Shown: positions 1-9,439, counted from the stretch's first letter. The stretch is DNA of 64,000 bases from Cohnella algarum (GCF_016937515.1 NZ_JAFHKM010000002.1:186001-250000), one strand, 5' to 3'. A program made the numbers and translations. Notes: generated by a model from the letters alone, not told the origin.

Positions 1-1054
1 ACGATCGGCCGGCCGTTGACGAGCAGCTTTCCGTCCGCGATCCGGACCGTTCGGAAGCCGACGGCGATTCGTTTGACTTCCATTATGCGTCCGTCCGGAT
101 CCGTCAACGTCAGCAAAAGCGCGTACAAATAAGGCGTTTCCGCCGTCCAGAGGTTCGGTGCCGAGAGCTTTTCGCCGAGCGTCACGGTCCGTTCCTCTCC
201 CGGAAGCGGAGCCGGAGATACGCTTAGCGTCCGGTCCAGCACCGGGCGGTCGTCCGCATCCAGCAGTTCGATCCGCAAACGGCAGGAAGGCTGCTCATGC
301 CGCGAAAGATTGGCGACGGCCAGCGACACGCTCAGCTCCGCGTCGCCTCCCTTCTCGTTCGCGTCCGTCCTCACCTTCGCGTCCCGAATCGTAACCGGGG
401 CCGGCGCCAGCAAGTACACATCCCGGAAAATGCCGCTCAGCCGCCATTTGTCCTGGCTTTCCAGGTAACTGCCGTCCGACCATTGATACACTTTGACCGC
501 GAGAACGTTGTCCCCGGAAACGAGCCGGTCCGTAATCTCGAATTCGGCGGCCATATGGCTGCCCTGGCTATAGCCGGCAAGCTCGCCGTTCACCCAAACG
601 TGAAAAGCGGAATCGACCCCTTCGAACACGAGCAGGACGCTGCGGCCTTCCCAGGCTTCGCCGAGGCGGAACGCGGTCCGGTAGCAGCCCGTCGGGTTGT
701 CCGCCGGCACATGCGGCGGGTCGACCGGGAACGGATACGGACAGCTGCTGTAGTGCGGACGTCCGTACCCGTGCAGCTGCCAATTGCCCGGCACGGGCAG
801 CGTCGCCCACTCGTCGTCCGCGTAATCCGGCGCTTCGAACCGCGCGGGAGCCTCTTCGGGGGACTCGCAGTACCGAAACTTCCAATCGCCGTTCAACAAA
901 CGGAAAAAAGGAGACGCCTCGCGCGGCTCCTTCAGGGCCGACTCGCGGCCGGCGTAAGGAATCATATAGGCATGGGGGCCTCCGCGTTTCGCGCGAGGAC
1001 GTCCGGGTTCATCCAATCGGGCCTGCTCGCTTGCGCCGTCGGCGCTTCCTGCAT
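1..1054 (-). pseudogene. GH2 beta-galactosidase-type glycoside hydrolase, N-terminal part, frameshifted and cut by window edge
   Basis: This is the N-terminal part of a LacZ-type GH2 enzyme, which would remove terminal beta-linked galactose or a related sugar from oligosaccharides. ATG at 1054 follows an AGGAGG site and begins with the family signature RPDWMNPDVLARN. The frame then stops at 962. The rest of the protein (YMIPYAGRES, GNWQLHGYGRPHYSS, QWSDGSYLESQDKWRLSGIF) is in the next frame and stays open to the window edge. One extra base in the G5 run at 974-978 restores a continuous protein. The sugar-binding jelly roll (roughly residues 40-220) and the start of the first immunoglobulin-like domain are visible. 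The acid/base and nucleophile glutamates lie outside the window. It sits 67 bp downstream of the DUF1537 kinase, so it is probably the last visible gene of that operon. The family call is firm; substrate is inferred. Confidence 0.85.
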
Positions 1055-1121
1055 GGCATTTTCCTCCTTTTGGGGCGCGGCTTCCGTGTATTCCGTCCGG
1101 GTTTGCGGCCCGGTTCAGGTT

Positions 1122-2600
1122 CTATTCCCCTCGCCGCACTTTTTCGAAAAAACGGTCTCCGCCGACCTGCCCGCCCTTCAGCACCAGCTCCAGGCCGTCG
1201 AACGCAGAGTCGTTCGAAAAAGCCCGGCACAGCGGAGCGCCCGGGGCGAGCGCGGACACGCATTCGAGCGCGTAGATGCCAAGCTCCCGGGTGACGTAGC
1301 CGGACGTGTCTCCGCCTGCGATGAGCACGCGCTTCAGTTCCGTTTCCGCCGCAAGCGTCCGGGTCAGCGAGCCCAGCTCCGCCCCGAGCACGCGGCTGCT
1401 GTCCTCGGCTCGCATGCCCTGGCCCTCGAGCGCCCGACGAAGCTCGGCGATGCTCGGGTCGCCGGGGCCGGAGGCGGAGTACAGCACGACGCTGCGGCCC
1501 GCGAGCAGCCGAGACTTCGCCTCCTCCAGCAGCCGCAGCCTCGCCGCTTCGGCGCTGTCCGGACGGATCAGCTCGTGCGCCGGCACCCGAATGCCGACAA
1601 AGCCGGCGTCCAGGGCTTGAGCGATCTGCTTCTCCGTTACCGGGGAGCAGCTGCCGGAGACGACAAGGAGCCGGTCGACGGAGCCGACGGCTTGTCGCTC
1701 CCGGTTTCCGGCCTGAACTCCGCCGTTCTTCGCATCCGCCGCGAGAGCTGCGGGCCCGCCAGGGCCCCCGTCTTCCCGCCAGCAGGCGCCGAGCGCATAC
1801 TCGACGCCGGAAGAACCGACGACGAACAAGGCGTCCGAACGTTCGGCCTCCTCCAGGATCAGGCGTCCCGCCGTCCGCAGGCGCTCCTCGTCGAAGGCGT
1901 CGAACAGGACGATGTCCGGCGATTCGGCTTTAAGCCGCGCTTCGAGGCGGGCGCGCACGTCTTCGACGGCCCCGTCCAACGCCAAAATGTCCATCAGCGC
2001 CGTCCTCAGCTTCGTCTGCCCGGACAGATGAAGGCGCAAATCCGACTCCGCCATCGGCGTCACCGGGTGGCGGGACATCGTCGGATGGCGGTCAAGCCGG
2101 TACACGGCCTCGCCCGCCGCCGCGAAATGGTGGCCGAACAGCGTATATCGGCCCAAGTACGGCACGCCCGCAAGCAGCGGAACATAACGGCCGCCGAAAA
2201 TATCGCGCCCGATCTCCGCCGCCTTGCCGATGCTGCCCGTGCCGGGCGACGAATCGAACGTGGAGCAGATTTTGTAATGCACGATCGCCGCGCCCGAGCG
2301 CTTCAGCGTTTCGAAAATCGGCCGCAATTCGCGCTCCATCTCGTCCGGCGACATCGACCGGCCGACGCCGGCCACGCCGAAGGCTTCCGCATCGGCAAAC
2401 GGCCCGGCAAGCTGTTCCTCGGTCGGCGGCTCCAAAAACAACACCGATTTCAGCCCGGACCGGAACAGCGCCTCCAGCACGTCCGTCGACCCGGTAAAAT
2501 CGTCGCCGTAATAGCAAATCGGCCGCCGGCGACGCTTGCTTTCCGCACCCGGCCCTGGATCCGGACCCGGCCCCGGGCGTATCGCTTCGTTTTCTTCCAT
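1122..2600 (-). CDS. four-carbon acid sugar kinase family protein (DUF1537), candidate 3-oxoisoapionate kinase
   Basis: A 492-residue DUF1537 kinase, an ATP-dependent enzyme family that phosphorylates sugar acids and oxo-acids. The N-terminal substrate-binding domain begins with ICYYGDDFTGSTDVLEAL (about residues 28-45). The C-terminal nucleotide-binding domain carries IAGGDTSGYVTRELGI and SNDSAFDGLELVLKGGQVGG. The first 25 residues are a Pro/Gly-rich tail of low complexity, so the true start could be a little later. It begins 7 bp after the RuBisCO-like gene ends, so the two are almost certainly co-transcribed. Characterised kinase/RuBisCO-like pairs of this kind act in D-apiose and D-apionate catabolism (OiaK with a RuBisCO-like partner). 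I infer that role here from the pairing and from the apiose-type operon 17 kb away; the sequence alone shows only the family. Confidence 0.85.
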   Translation of the reverse strand: MEENEAIRPGPGPDPGPGAESKRRRRPICYYGDDFTGSTDVLEALFRSGLKSVLFLEPPTEEQLAGPFADAEAFGVAGVGRSMSPDEMERELRPIFETLKRSGAAIVHYKICSTFDSSPGTGSIGKAAEIGRDIFGGRYVPLLAGVPYLGRYTLFGHHFAAAGEAVYRLDRHPTMSRHPVTPMAESDLRLHLSGQTKLRTALMDILALDGAVEDVRARLEARLKAESPDIVLFDAFDEERLRTAGRLILEEAERSDALFVVGSSGVEYALGACWREDGGPGGPAALAADAKNGGVQAGNRERQAVGSVDRLLVVSGSCSPVTEKQIAQALDAGFVGIRVPAHELIRPDSAEAARLRLLEEAKSRLLAGRSVVLYSASGPGDPSIAELRRALEGQGMRAEDSSRVLGAELGSLTRTLAAETELKRVLIAGGDTSGYVTRELGIYALECVSALAPGAPLCRAFSNDSAFDGLELVLKGGQVGGDRFFEKVRRGE

Positions 2601-2607
2601 GGCGCGA

Positions 2608-3867
2608 TCAGCCCTTTCCGTATTTTTCTATCGCCCGCCGGAGGCTTGGATGGCTGCGCGCGTATTCGTCCAGCGGGATGCCCTTGACCGCCGCCTCCCA
2701 GCCGAGCTTCATGCTCTCGAAGCCGGCGGCCGGCCCGTCCGGATGCGCCAGCATGCCGCCGCCGGCGAGGTGCATGACGTCGACGCTGCCGGTCGCCTCG
2801 TAGGTCGCCGGGGCCGTGCCCGCCCACTGGGCGGAAGAGACGACGGGCATCGCGAGATAATCGCCGAACAGCGGAGTCGTGCACGCCGCGATCGAACGAA
2901 GCACCGATTCGTTGCTTTCGTAAAACTTGCTGTTCAGGCCGTTGACGTGCAGCTGGTCCGCGCCGGCGAGCCGGCACAGCTTTTGATACGCGGTAAACTC
3001 GAAGCCGAGCAAAGGCGCACGCGTCATCATCCCCCATTGATTGCGGTGGCCGTGAATCGGCACCTCGCTATAGCCGTTCAAATGGGCCAGCCCGGCCAGC
3101 CCGACGCTCAAAATGCTCACCATGACGCACGTTCCGCCGGAGCTTACGACCAAATCGTGATTCGCCCGCAGCTCGTCGATGTCCCCCGTAATGTTGAACG
3201 CGTACATCAGCTTCCGTCCGGTGGCGTCGGCCGCGCGCTCCACCGCCTCCATCACCGTTTTGACCTTTTGTTCCAGCGGAAAATACGGCGGATTGGCGTT
3301 CAGCTCGTCATCCTTGATAAAATCCATGCCGGCGAGCGCCAAATCGTAGACGAGCTTGCCCAACTCCTCCGGCGACAAGCCGACGCTCGGCTTTACGATC
3401 GTGCCGAGAATCGGACGATCGTAAACGCCCGTCAGCCGCCGCGTGCCTTCGATGCCGAATTTCGGTCCCGGATAACGGGACGCGAACGCCGCGGGCAGCT
3501 CCAAATCGACGAGCCGAAGGCCGGACAGCTCCTGCAGCTCGTACAAATTGCCCGCTACCGCCGACATCAGGTTCGGAATCGACGGGCCGAAATTGCGCAG
3601 CGGGAACGAGACCGTGATTTTTCCCCGCCGGTACTTCCCGTCATGCGCCTTCGGCAGCTTGGCGCCGGGCAGCGAAGGCGCGTCCGTCTCCTCCAGCGTC
3701 TCCACCGCTTCCACTCGGGCGGCATGCTTCTCCTTCAGCGCCTCCGTTTCGCCGGGCACCGCCGTAAACGTCCCGGTCGACTGCTCCCCGGCGATAATTT
3801 CCGCCGCCTTTTCCAGCGAAAAAGGCGTCTCCGCCAAATAAACCGCCTTTACGCGCTCCTCGCTCAT
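2608..3867 (-). CDS. RuBisCO-like protein (form IV), candidate 3-oxoisoapionate-4-phosphate decarboxylase/hydrolase
   Basis: A 419-residue member of the RuBisCO large-subunit superfamily. The TIM-barrel signature is clear: GTIVKPSVGLSPEE aligns with GTIxKPKLGL of true RuBisCO, and GMDFIKDDE keeps the lysine that is carbamylated plus the two metal-binding acids. IHGHRNQWG aligns with the HxHR region, and NGLNSKFYES replaces loop 6. The second lysine of KPK is serine, so it should not fix CO2. ATG at 3867 is preferred over an upstream one because GGGGGAG precedes it at 6-7 nt. The gene overlaps no other but is 7 bp from the DUF1537 kinase, and the 52-bp repeat array lies directly upstream. Known RuBisCO-like enzymes beside such kinases process phosphorylated 3-oxoisoapionate; that assignment is inference. 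Confidence 0.88.
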   Translation of the reverse strand: MSEERVKAVYLAETPFSLEKAAEIIAGEQSTGTFTAVPGETEALKEKHAARVEAVETLEETDAPSLPGAKLPKAHDGKYRRGKITVSFPLRNFGPSIPNLMSAVAGNLYELQELSGLRLVDLELPAAFASRYPGPKFGIEGTRRLTGVYDRPILGTIVKPSVGLSPEELGKLVYDLALAGMDFIKDDELNANPPYFPLEQKVKTVMEAVERAADATGRKLMYAFNITGDIDELRANHDLVVSSGGTCVMVSILSVGLAGLAHLNGYSEVPIHGHRNQWGMMTRAPLLGFEFTAYQKLCRLAGADQLHVNGLNSKFYESNESVLRSIAACTTPLFGDYLAMPVVSSAQWAGTAPATYEATGSVDVMHLAGGGMLAHPDGPAAGFESMKLGWEAAVKGIPLDEYARSHPSLRRAIEKYGKG

Positions 3868-3902
3868 TTTTTCGCTCCCCCTTTGACGCATCAACTTTTA
3901 TC

Positions 3903-4771
3903 CTGAACGTGCACCGGATGCGCTACATCGGTCATTTATCGCCGCAGCCCGCCCATGTAGCGCACTAGGTGCATCACATCGGCTCATTCCGCACAGCTGG
4001 CCGCCCATGTAGCGCACGGGGTGCGCCACATCGGCTCGTTTCTCGCCGCAGCCCGCCCATGTAGCGCACGGGGTGCGCCACATCGGCTCATTCCCCGCCG
4101 CTGCTTGCCCATGTAGCGCACGGGGTGCGCCACATCGGCTCATTCCCCGCCGCTGCCCGCCCATGTAGCGCACGGGGTGCACCACATCGGCTCATTCCCC
4201 GCCGCTGCTTGCCCATGTAGCGCACGGGGTGCGCCACATCGGCTCATTCCCCGCCGCTGCCCGCCCATGTAGCGCACGGGGTGCACCACATCGGCTCATT
4301 CCCCGCCGCTGCTTGCCCATGTAGCGCACGGGGTGCACCACATCGGCTCATTCCCCGCCGCTGCTTGCCCATGTAGCGCACTAGGTGCGCCACATCGGCT
4401 CATTTCGCACAGCTCGCCGCCCATATAGCGCACGGGGTGCATCACATCGGCTCATTCCGCACAGCTGGCCGCCCATGTAGCGCACGGGGTGCGCCACATC
4501 GGCTCATTCCGCACAGCTGGCCGCCCATGTAGCGCACTAGGTGCGCCACATCGGCTCGTTTCTCGCCGCAGCCCGCCCATGTAGCGCACGGGGTGCGCCA
4601 CATCGGCTCATTCCCCGCCGCTGCTTGCCCATGTAGCGCACGGGGTGCGCCACATCGGCTCATTCCCCGCCGCTGCCCGCCCATGTAGCGCACGGGGTGC
4701 GCCACATCGGCTCGTTTCTCGCCGCACCCCGCCATGTAGCGCACCGGGTGCGCCACATCGGCCTATTCCCG
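3903..4771. repeat. 52-bp tandem hairpin array, about 16 copies
   Basis: The whole 0.95-kb gap between the racemase-fold gene and the RuBisCO-like gene is a tandem array. The core CATGTAG recurs at 3954, 4006, 4058, 4110, 4162, 4214, 4266, 4318, 4370, 4422 (as CATATAG), 4474, 4526, 4578, 4630, 4682 and 4733: a strict 52-bp step, with 51 only at the last. Each unit contains an imperfect palindrome in which ATGTAGCGCAC faces GTGCGCCACAT around GG. The remaining ~25 bp vary among four variants (ending GCTGGCCG, GCAGCCCG, GCTGCTTG or GCTGCCCG). Two variants alternate in the middle, which suggests block duplication. Because 52 is not a multiple of three, open frames through it are not real genes. 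Confidence 0.95.
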
Positions 4772-4814
4772 TATCGCCGTCACGCCATACAGGGGACTGG
4801 CTCCCCTTCTTGCG

Positions 4815-5657
4815 TTAACTCGGTCGCAAGGCGCCTGACCCGCGATCCGGTTGCTCCGCACCGAACCGATCAGCAAACCGGCGCCTGCCCGCCGCCGAGT
4901 TCGGCGCCGAAGCGCGGGGCGGCGCTGTCGGACGTCGCTTGCCGCTCCTCCTGTCCGCCGCCCCTTCCGTGCCGCCTTGCCCGGCAGGCTCCCCCCGGCT
5001 CAGCCGTTCCAGCGTCTCTTTCACCTGCTCGACGCCGAGCCGCGGACTGGACAGCACCGGCTTGCCCGTCGCCTCGGCCAGCGCCTTCTCCATCCGCGCC
5101 ATCGAGCCTTGCGCGAGCACGATCGCATCCGCATCCTGCGCGACGCGCAGCGCGGTCTCGAGCAAAATGCGGTCGTGCTCCTCCGGGTTCCCGCCGGTCA
5201 GCGCTTCGAACGCTCCCGCCGCAAGCCCGTTCACGAGCGCGACCTCGCGCCCCGCTTCGGCCGCTTTCCTCTCGATCAGGCGCATCGTCGGCCGAAGCGT
5301 CGACGGCAGCGTGGCCAAAACGGCGACTCGGCCGTACGCCGAGGCCGCTTTGGCGGCCATCGCGTCGTCGATTTTGACGATCGGGATGCCGATCAGCTTG
5401 CGCGCGTCGTCGGCCGCTTCGCCGACCGACGAGCACGTATTCAAGATCACGTCGGCGCCCAGCTCCTCGCCGTGATGAAAATATTGCACCAGCCTGCGCG
5501 CAACCCCCGGGGGAACGCTCCCCGCCTTGACGACGTCCCCGATGAGGGAATCGTCGATAATGTTGACCAGCCGTACGTCCGGCAGCACCTCTTTGAAAAC
5601 GGCCTTCAACGGATCGGCCAACCCCTGGCCCGTATAGACGGCAACAACGGTTTTCAT
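4815..5657 (-). CDS. Asp/Glu/hydantoin racemase-fold protein with one catalytic cysteine
   Basis: A 280-residue protein. Residues 1-220 match the Asp/Glu racemase superfamily, which also contains hydantoin racemases, maleate isomerases and arylmalonate decarboxylases. The first catalytic region is present as DVILNTCSSVGE. The second, normally GC followed by a small residue, reads VLAQGSMARM, so the second cysteine is missing. It is therefore unlikely to be a two-base racemase and may catalyse a one-base isomerisation or decarboxylation. The last ~60 residues are an Arg/Ala/Gly-rich tail without family similarity that runs to just before the repeat array. It could be natural, or read-through caused by an unseen error near the C6 run at 4991-4996. 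It is transcribed toward the RuBisCO-like and kinase genes, so it may share their pathway. The substrate is unknown. Confidence 0.75.
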   Translation of the reverse strand: MKTVVAVYTGQGLADPLKAVFKEVLPDVRLVNIIDDSLIGDVVKAGSVPPGVARRLVQYFHHGEELGADVILNTCSSVGEAADDARKLIGIPIVKIDDAMAAKAASAYGRVAVLATLPSTLRPTMRLIERKAAEAGREVALVNGLAAGAFEALTGGNPEEHDRILLETALRVAQDADAIVLAQGSMARMEKALAEATGKPVLSSPRLGVEQVKETLERLSRGEPAGQGGTEGAADRRSGKRRPTAPPRASAPNSAAGRRRFADRFGAEQPDRGSGALRPS

Positions 5658-5818
5658 CGCAAAACTCCTCCTTCTATGGATCTATCCGCGATTCTCTGGC
5701 GATTGAGCCGAATCGTCTTTTCGTTATCCGTACGGCAACTCGTATGAAAACCTGCAAATTATATCCGCTGATGCATCCGCCTGAATGCCCGATACCGCGT
5801 CAAGACAGCCCAAAAGCA

Positions 5819-5834
5819 GCGGGCCTAAGCCCGC
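5819..5834 (-). terminator. possible weak terminator hairpin after the GH127-like gene
   Basis: GCGGGC and GCCCGC form a six-pair GC stem around a four-base loop, 10 bp after the stop of the GH127-like gene. On the minus strand it is followed by TGCTTTTGG, a poor T-tract. It is a possible weak terminator separating that gene from the racemase-fold gene. The rest of the 186-bp gap shows nothing else. Confidence 0.4.
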
Positions 5835-5843
5835 CGCCCGGCA

Positions 5844-7567
5844 TTACCATACGATTTCGTTTTCCAGCCGCCGGTAGTCGCCTTCGCGCATCGGCGCCGT
5901 GTCGTACACCTTGCGTCCGCTGTAAAACGGATGGTGCCGCCCTTCCGGAGAAATGCCGACGACGTCGTCGCCGCGCCATTGCGTCAAAAACGTTTGGCCG
6001 ATCGCCGTTTCGACGGTCGTCCGCTCGTCCAGCGGGAACGTGACGGTAATCGTTTCTCCCGCGCAGGCCCGGCCCAGCAGCAGGAAGTGTTCCTTCACCC
6101 AGCTGCTCGGATCCATGCCGCGGCCTTCCGTCACGCTGCCTCCCCGTTCGCGAACGATCCGCACCTTCGCATAGCCGGCCCATTCGGGAATGCGGATTTG
6201 CAGCTCGGGAATGTCCCGATGAACGTGCAGCACGACTTTTCCTTCATGCGGCAAATAGCTGTCGACGTCGAGCCAGACGGAGCCGCGGTTCAGCAGAAAA
6301 TTGACGCTGACCGTCCCCTTCGATTCCGTCACCGTGTTGCTCCAGCCCATGTACAGGCCGCGGGTGCCCGAGCCGAGACAGCAAATTTGCAAATCGTTCG
6401 TGTGGCCCGGCCGTGATTGACGTCGCAGCAAAAATCGTTCGGCGCGGAATAGCCCGCAAAGGCGCCGCGCGTGCGCTTCGCCACGTCGGTATAGCTGATT
6501 TTGCCCGGGATGTTGCCGGACTTGTCGTCCGTCTCCTGCACCCAATCGAGATCGAGCAGCTGCGACTCGGCCAGATGGTTGCGCAGAAACCGCTCGACCG
6601 TTCCCCAATATTTCGCGTAGCCGCTCTTCGCCAGCGTAATGCCCGTCGCGATGAGGTCGACGAGCGAGCACGTTTCGTGCTCGTACGCCTGCTCTTTCAA
6701 GTCGCCCGGCGTCCACCCGAACGCGGTGCACTTGGTCAGCGCCCAGGCGTAGCTTTTCTCGACCCAGGCGATCAGCTTCGCGTCGCCCGTAAACGCGCCG
6801 AAGCGCGCGATCGCGTCCAGCGTGCCGAGGCGCGTATGGAAGTGGCCGCTCCGGTACGCCAGCGCGTCGTTGAAGCTGCCGTCCTCGTTGAACACGCCGC
6901 TGCGCTCGACGATGAGCGCCGTAAAGAACCGGCACAGCTCGAAAGCGTCCGGATTGCCCGTCACCTCGTGATATTTGAGCAGCGGCATGATGAGGCGCCC
7001 GCAAAAAGCGGCCGGATCGGGCGCAAGCCTGAGCAGCACCGCGTTTTTGGACGGCCAGCCGTCCTCCTTGTATTCGGACGCCGGGTAGTACCACACTTCG
7101 CGCTCCTTGATCGCGATCCGCTTCAGCGCGGCGACGTGGCGGTCGGCCGCCTCCTTGACCTTCGGGTCCCCGCTCGCTATGTACCAGGTCGTCAGCGACA
7201 GGATGACGGCGCGCTGGTCGATCAGGTTGGCGTTTTGCTCCCAGTCGTGGTTCGGATTGTGCTGGCGGTAGCTGAGGCCGTCTTCCTTGAAAAACGAAAG
7301 CAGATTTTCGCGATATTTGGCCTCGATATCCTCGCCGAGCGTTTCGCCCGACATATGCCGGGCCAAAATCATGCCGTCGATCATCCGGCCGTGGGACGAG
7401 CCGAAGTCCCAGTCTCCGTGCGTCATGTTCGCGGGACTCGACATCAGGTTGGCCGCAAAAAAAGGATAACCGTGAAAATCCGGATCGGACATGCCCGCCA
7501 TCGCGTTCAGCGCGTGTCCCGCCCGTTCCTCCAGCATCAGCGTATCGGGAATAAGCCGTTTGGCCAT
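5844..7567 (-). pseudogene. GH127-like (beta-L-arabinofuranosidase superfamily) glycoside hydrolase, frameshifted
   Basis: A cytoplasmic (no signal peptide) alpha/alpha-barrel glycosidase of about 574 residues. ATG at 7567 follows GAGGAG. The first frame runs to ENDFCCDVNHG-equivalent sequence near 6415. The second resumes at PGHTNDLQICCLGSGTRGLY and continues to 5844, so one base appears missing within 6404-6412 (GGCCGGGCC where GGCCCGGGCC would fit). The pattern of EHETCS in the middle and a CC pair later fits the zinc-cysteine catalytic centre of GH127/GH146 enzymes, which use a cysteine nucleophile to release beta-L-arabinofuranose. Such enzymes are known from arabinan and rhamnogalacturonan II breakdown. 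The superfamily call is reasonable; exact family and substrate are inferred. It lies between the response regulator and the racemase-fold gene, in the same direction. Confidence 0.65.
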
Positions 7568-7711
7568 TTTCCATCTCTCCTCTTCCGTAGTGGATTTGCA
7601 TCGCTTGCCTTGCTTCCTGATGTTACGGCGAAAAAGTTCCGGCGCGGGAGCCGCATCCGTTTCGCAAAAGGCCGCCAAATGGCGTTAAGGCCGCCGGGCC
7701 CTGCTTTGCGT

Positions 7712-9439
7712 CTACGTTTTGCCGCAACCGGCGGCGCTTCGGAACTCTCCGATCGTCTTGCCGGTTTTCTTTTTGAAAATCTGGCTGAAATACCGGTAGT
7801 CCTCGTACCCGACCTTATGGGCGATTTCATAGTTTTTGTAGGTCGGCACCTTCATGAGCTCCATCGATTTCCGGATGCGGATATCCGCCAAATAATCGAC
7901 GAAGGTGCTGCCGGTCGTCTTTTTGAACAGCCGGCTCAAATAGTCCGGATTGACGAACCGGCTCTCCGCGATATGCTGCAGCGAAAGCGGCTGGTCGTAA
8001 TGCGTCTCGATCAGCTTCAGCACCTCGCGGACGATCTGCTCGCCTTGCGTCTCGCCCCGCCGCCCCGCCGCCTTCAGCACGGCGGGAATGATCTCGCCCG
8101 AGAACACCGCCCGCACCGATTCGGGGTCGACCCGCAGCCGCAGCGCTTCCGCAAGCGCCAGCGGGTGTTTGCCGCAGACGCTCTCCAGGCTCGTCTCGGC
8201 GGCGCGAAGCTGCCGCTCCAGCGCGTGAACGAGCAAAATCGCCCCCCGCTGCAGCTGGTCGACCGTCGCCGTTTCGCCGCTGATCGAAGCGAACAGCAGG
8301 TCGAATTCGCGCTCGGCCTCCTCCTTGTTTCCCAGCTGCAGCGCGAGCAGAAACGCTTGTTCCCGCTTCTGCGGGTAGGGCTGCAAAGACGAACCCGGCG
8401 GATCGGCGGCCGCCGCGAACAGGATTTTCTCCCTTTCGCCAAGCTGTCGCCCGGCAAGGGCGGCTTGCGCCTGCGCGTAAGCCCGGCGCAGGCGGCTCGC
8501 CTCGGCCGGCCCGACCTCGCTTGCGCCGATGCTGCAGCCGGAGCCGCCCTGCCGCTTCAGCTCGGCCTGGATGTCCGCGAGCAGCCGCTTCAGCTCGGGA
8601 GCCGGCAGCTTGCCCGCGGCAACGGCGCCGACCGCTTCGGGGCGGCCGTCCGGCGCGGGCGACAGCGCGAGCTGCCAGTCGCCGCCGAAGTAGAACGCCC
8701 GCTCCCGGCCGAACTTCTCCCGCAGCGCCCGCAGCCAGGCGGCCCCCCCGCCGTCCGCCGGGTAGCGGTCGGCCTGCGCCGCGAAGACGACCGCTTCCTT
8801 GCCCGCCCAGGAGGACGGCACCTCCCCCTCTTCATCCGAAGCGGTGCTTTCCCGCCTTGCGGGCTCCGTCCGTTCCGGGCGGCCCTCCCCTCCGGACCGT
8901 TCCGCATTTTCGGGACGCCCGCCCTCTTTCGAACGCGCCTCGGCCTCCGCACGTCCGACACGGGGCGAAAACGCCGGATGCTCCGGCTCCCGCGCCAGCA
9001 GCAAATCGCGGAACCAGCCGTCGCCCCGCCGGCCCTCCTCGGCCGCAAGACGCTCGCCGTCCCGGCGGTCCAGCTCCTCCAGCGCCTTTTCCAGCACGCT
9101 CGCAAGCTCCTCCTTTTTGACGGGCTTGAGCAAATAATCGAAGGCGTGGTGACGGATCGCCTGCTTCGTGTATTCGAAATCCGAATAACCGCTGACGACG
9201 ATCGTGACGAGGCCCGGCATGGCGCCGCCCAGCATGGCGAGCAGCTGCTTGCCGTCCAGCCCCGGCATCCGCATGTCGAGGAACATCAGATCGGGCTTTA
9301 GCTCGAGCGCCATTTCAAAGGCGTCCTGGCCGTCGGCCGCTTCGCCGGCAAGCCGCAGGCCGAGCCGATCCCACGGGATCGATTGAACGAGCCCGCGCCG
9401 CACCCATTTTTCATCGTCGACCACCATCACTTTGCGCAT
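7712..9439 (-). CDS. response regulator, REC plus AraC-type DNA-binding domain (YesN-like)
   Basis: A 575-residue YesN-type response regulator. The receiver domain (residues 1-120) begins MRKVMVVDDEKWVRRGL, with phosphoacceptor Asp in LMFLDMRMPGLDG and the conserved lysine in YLLKPVKK. The C-terminal AraC domain (about 470-570) has two helix-turn-helix units, including IAESRFVNPDYLSRLFKK and AHKVGYEDYRYFSQIFKK. Between them is a long linker with a 60-residue charged, Gly/Arg/Glu-rich stretch (about 165-225) that looks disordered. ATG at 9439 is chosen over an upstream one because GGAGGTG precedes it and the family begins here. It is the last gene of the set sensor kinase, binding protein, two permeases, regulator, and probably activates that importer and the neighbouring glycosidases in response to an extracellular oligosaccharide. 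Confidence 0.93.
   Translation of the reverse strand: MRKVMVVDDEKWVRRGLVQSIPWDRLGLRLAGEAADGQDAFEMALELKPDLMFLDMRMPGLDGKQLLAMLGGAMPGLVTIVVSGYSDFEYTKQAIRHHAFDYLLKPVKKEELASVLEKALEELDRRDGERLAAEEGRRGDGWFRDLLLAREPEHPAFSPRVGRAEAEARSKEGGRPENAERSGGEGRPERTEPARRESTASDEEGEVPSSWAGKEAVVFAAQADRYPADGGGAAWLRALREKFGRERAFYFGGDWQLALSPAPDGRPEAVGAVAAGKLPAPELKRLLADIQAELKRQGGSGCSIGASEVGPAEASRLRRAYAQAQAALAGRQLGEREKILFAAAADPPGSSLQPYPQKREQAFLLALQLGNKEEAEREFDLLFASISGETATVDQLQRGAILLVHALERQLRAAETSLESVCGKHPLALAEALRLRVDPESVRAVFSGEIIPAVLKAAGRRGETQGEQIVREVLKLIETHYDQPLSLQHIAESRFVNPDYLSRLFKKTTGSTFVDYLADIRIRKSMELMKVPTYKNYEIAHKVGYEDYRYFSQIFKKKTGKTIGEFRSAAGCGKT

Noticed and set aside
3898..4756. Open frames through the 52-bp array (Met-Trp-Arg-Thr-rich repeats)
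   Set aside because: The period is not a multiple of three, no ribosome site precedes them, and the same repeat appears in different frames.
3903..4771. Possible CRISPR array
   Set aside because: The units are contiguous 52-bp tandem copies with no unique spacers, and no cas genes are nearby.
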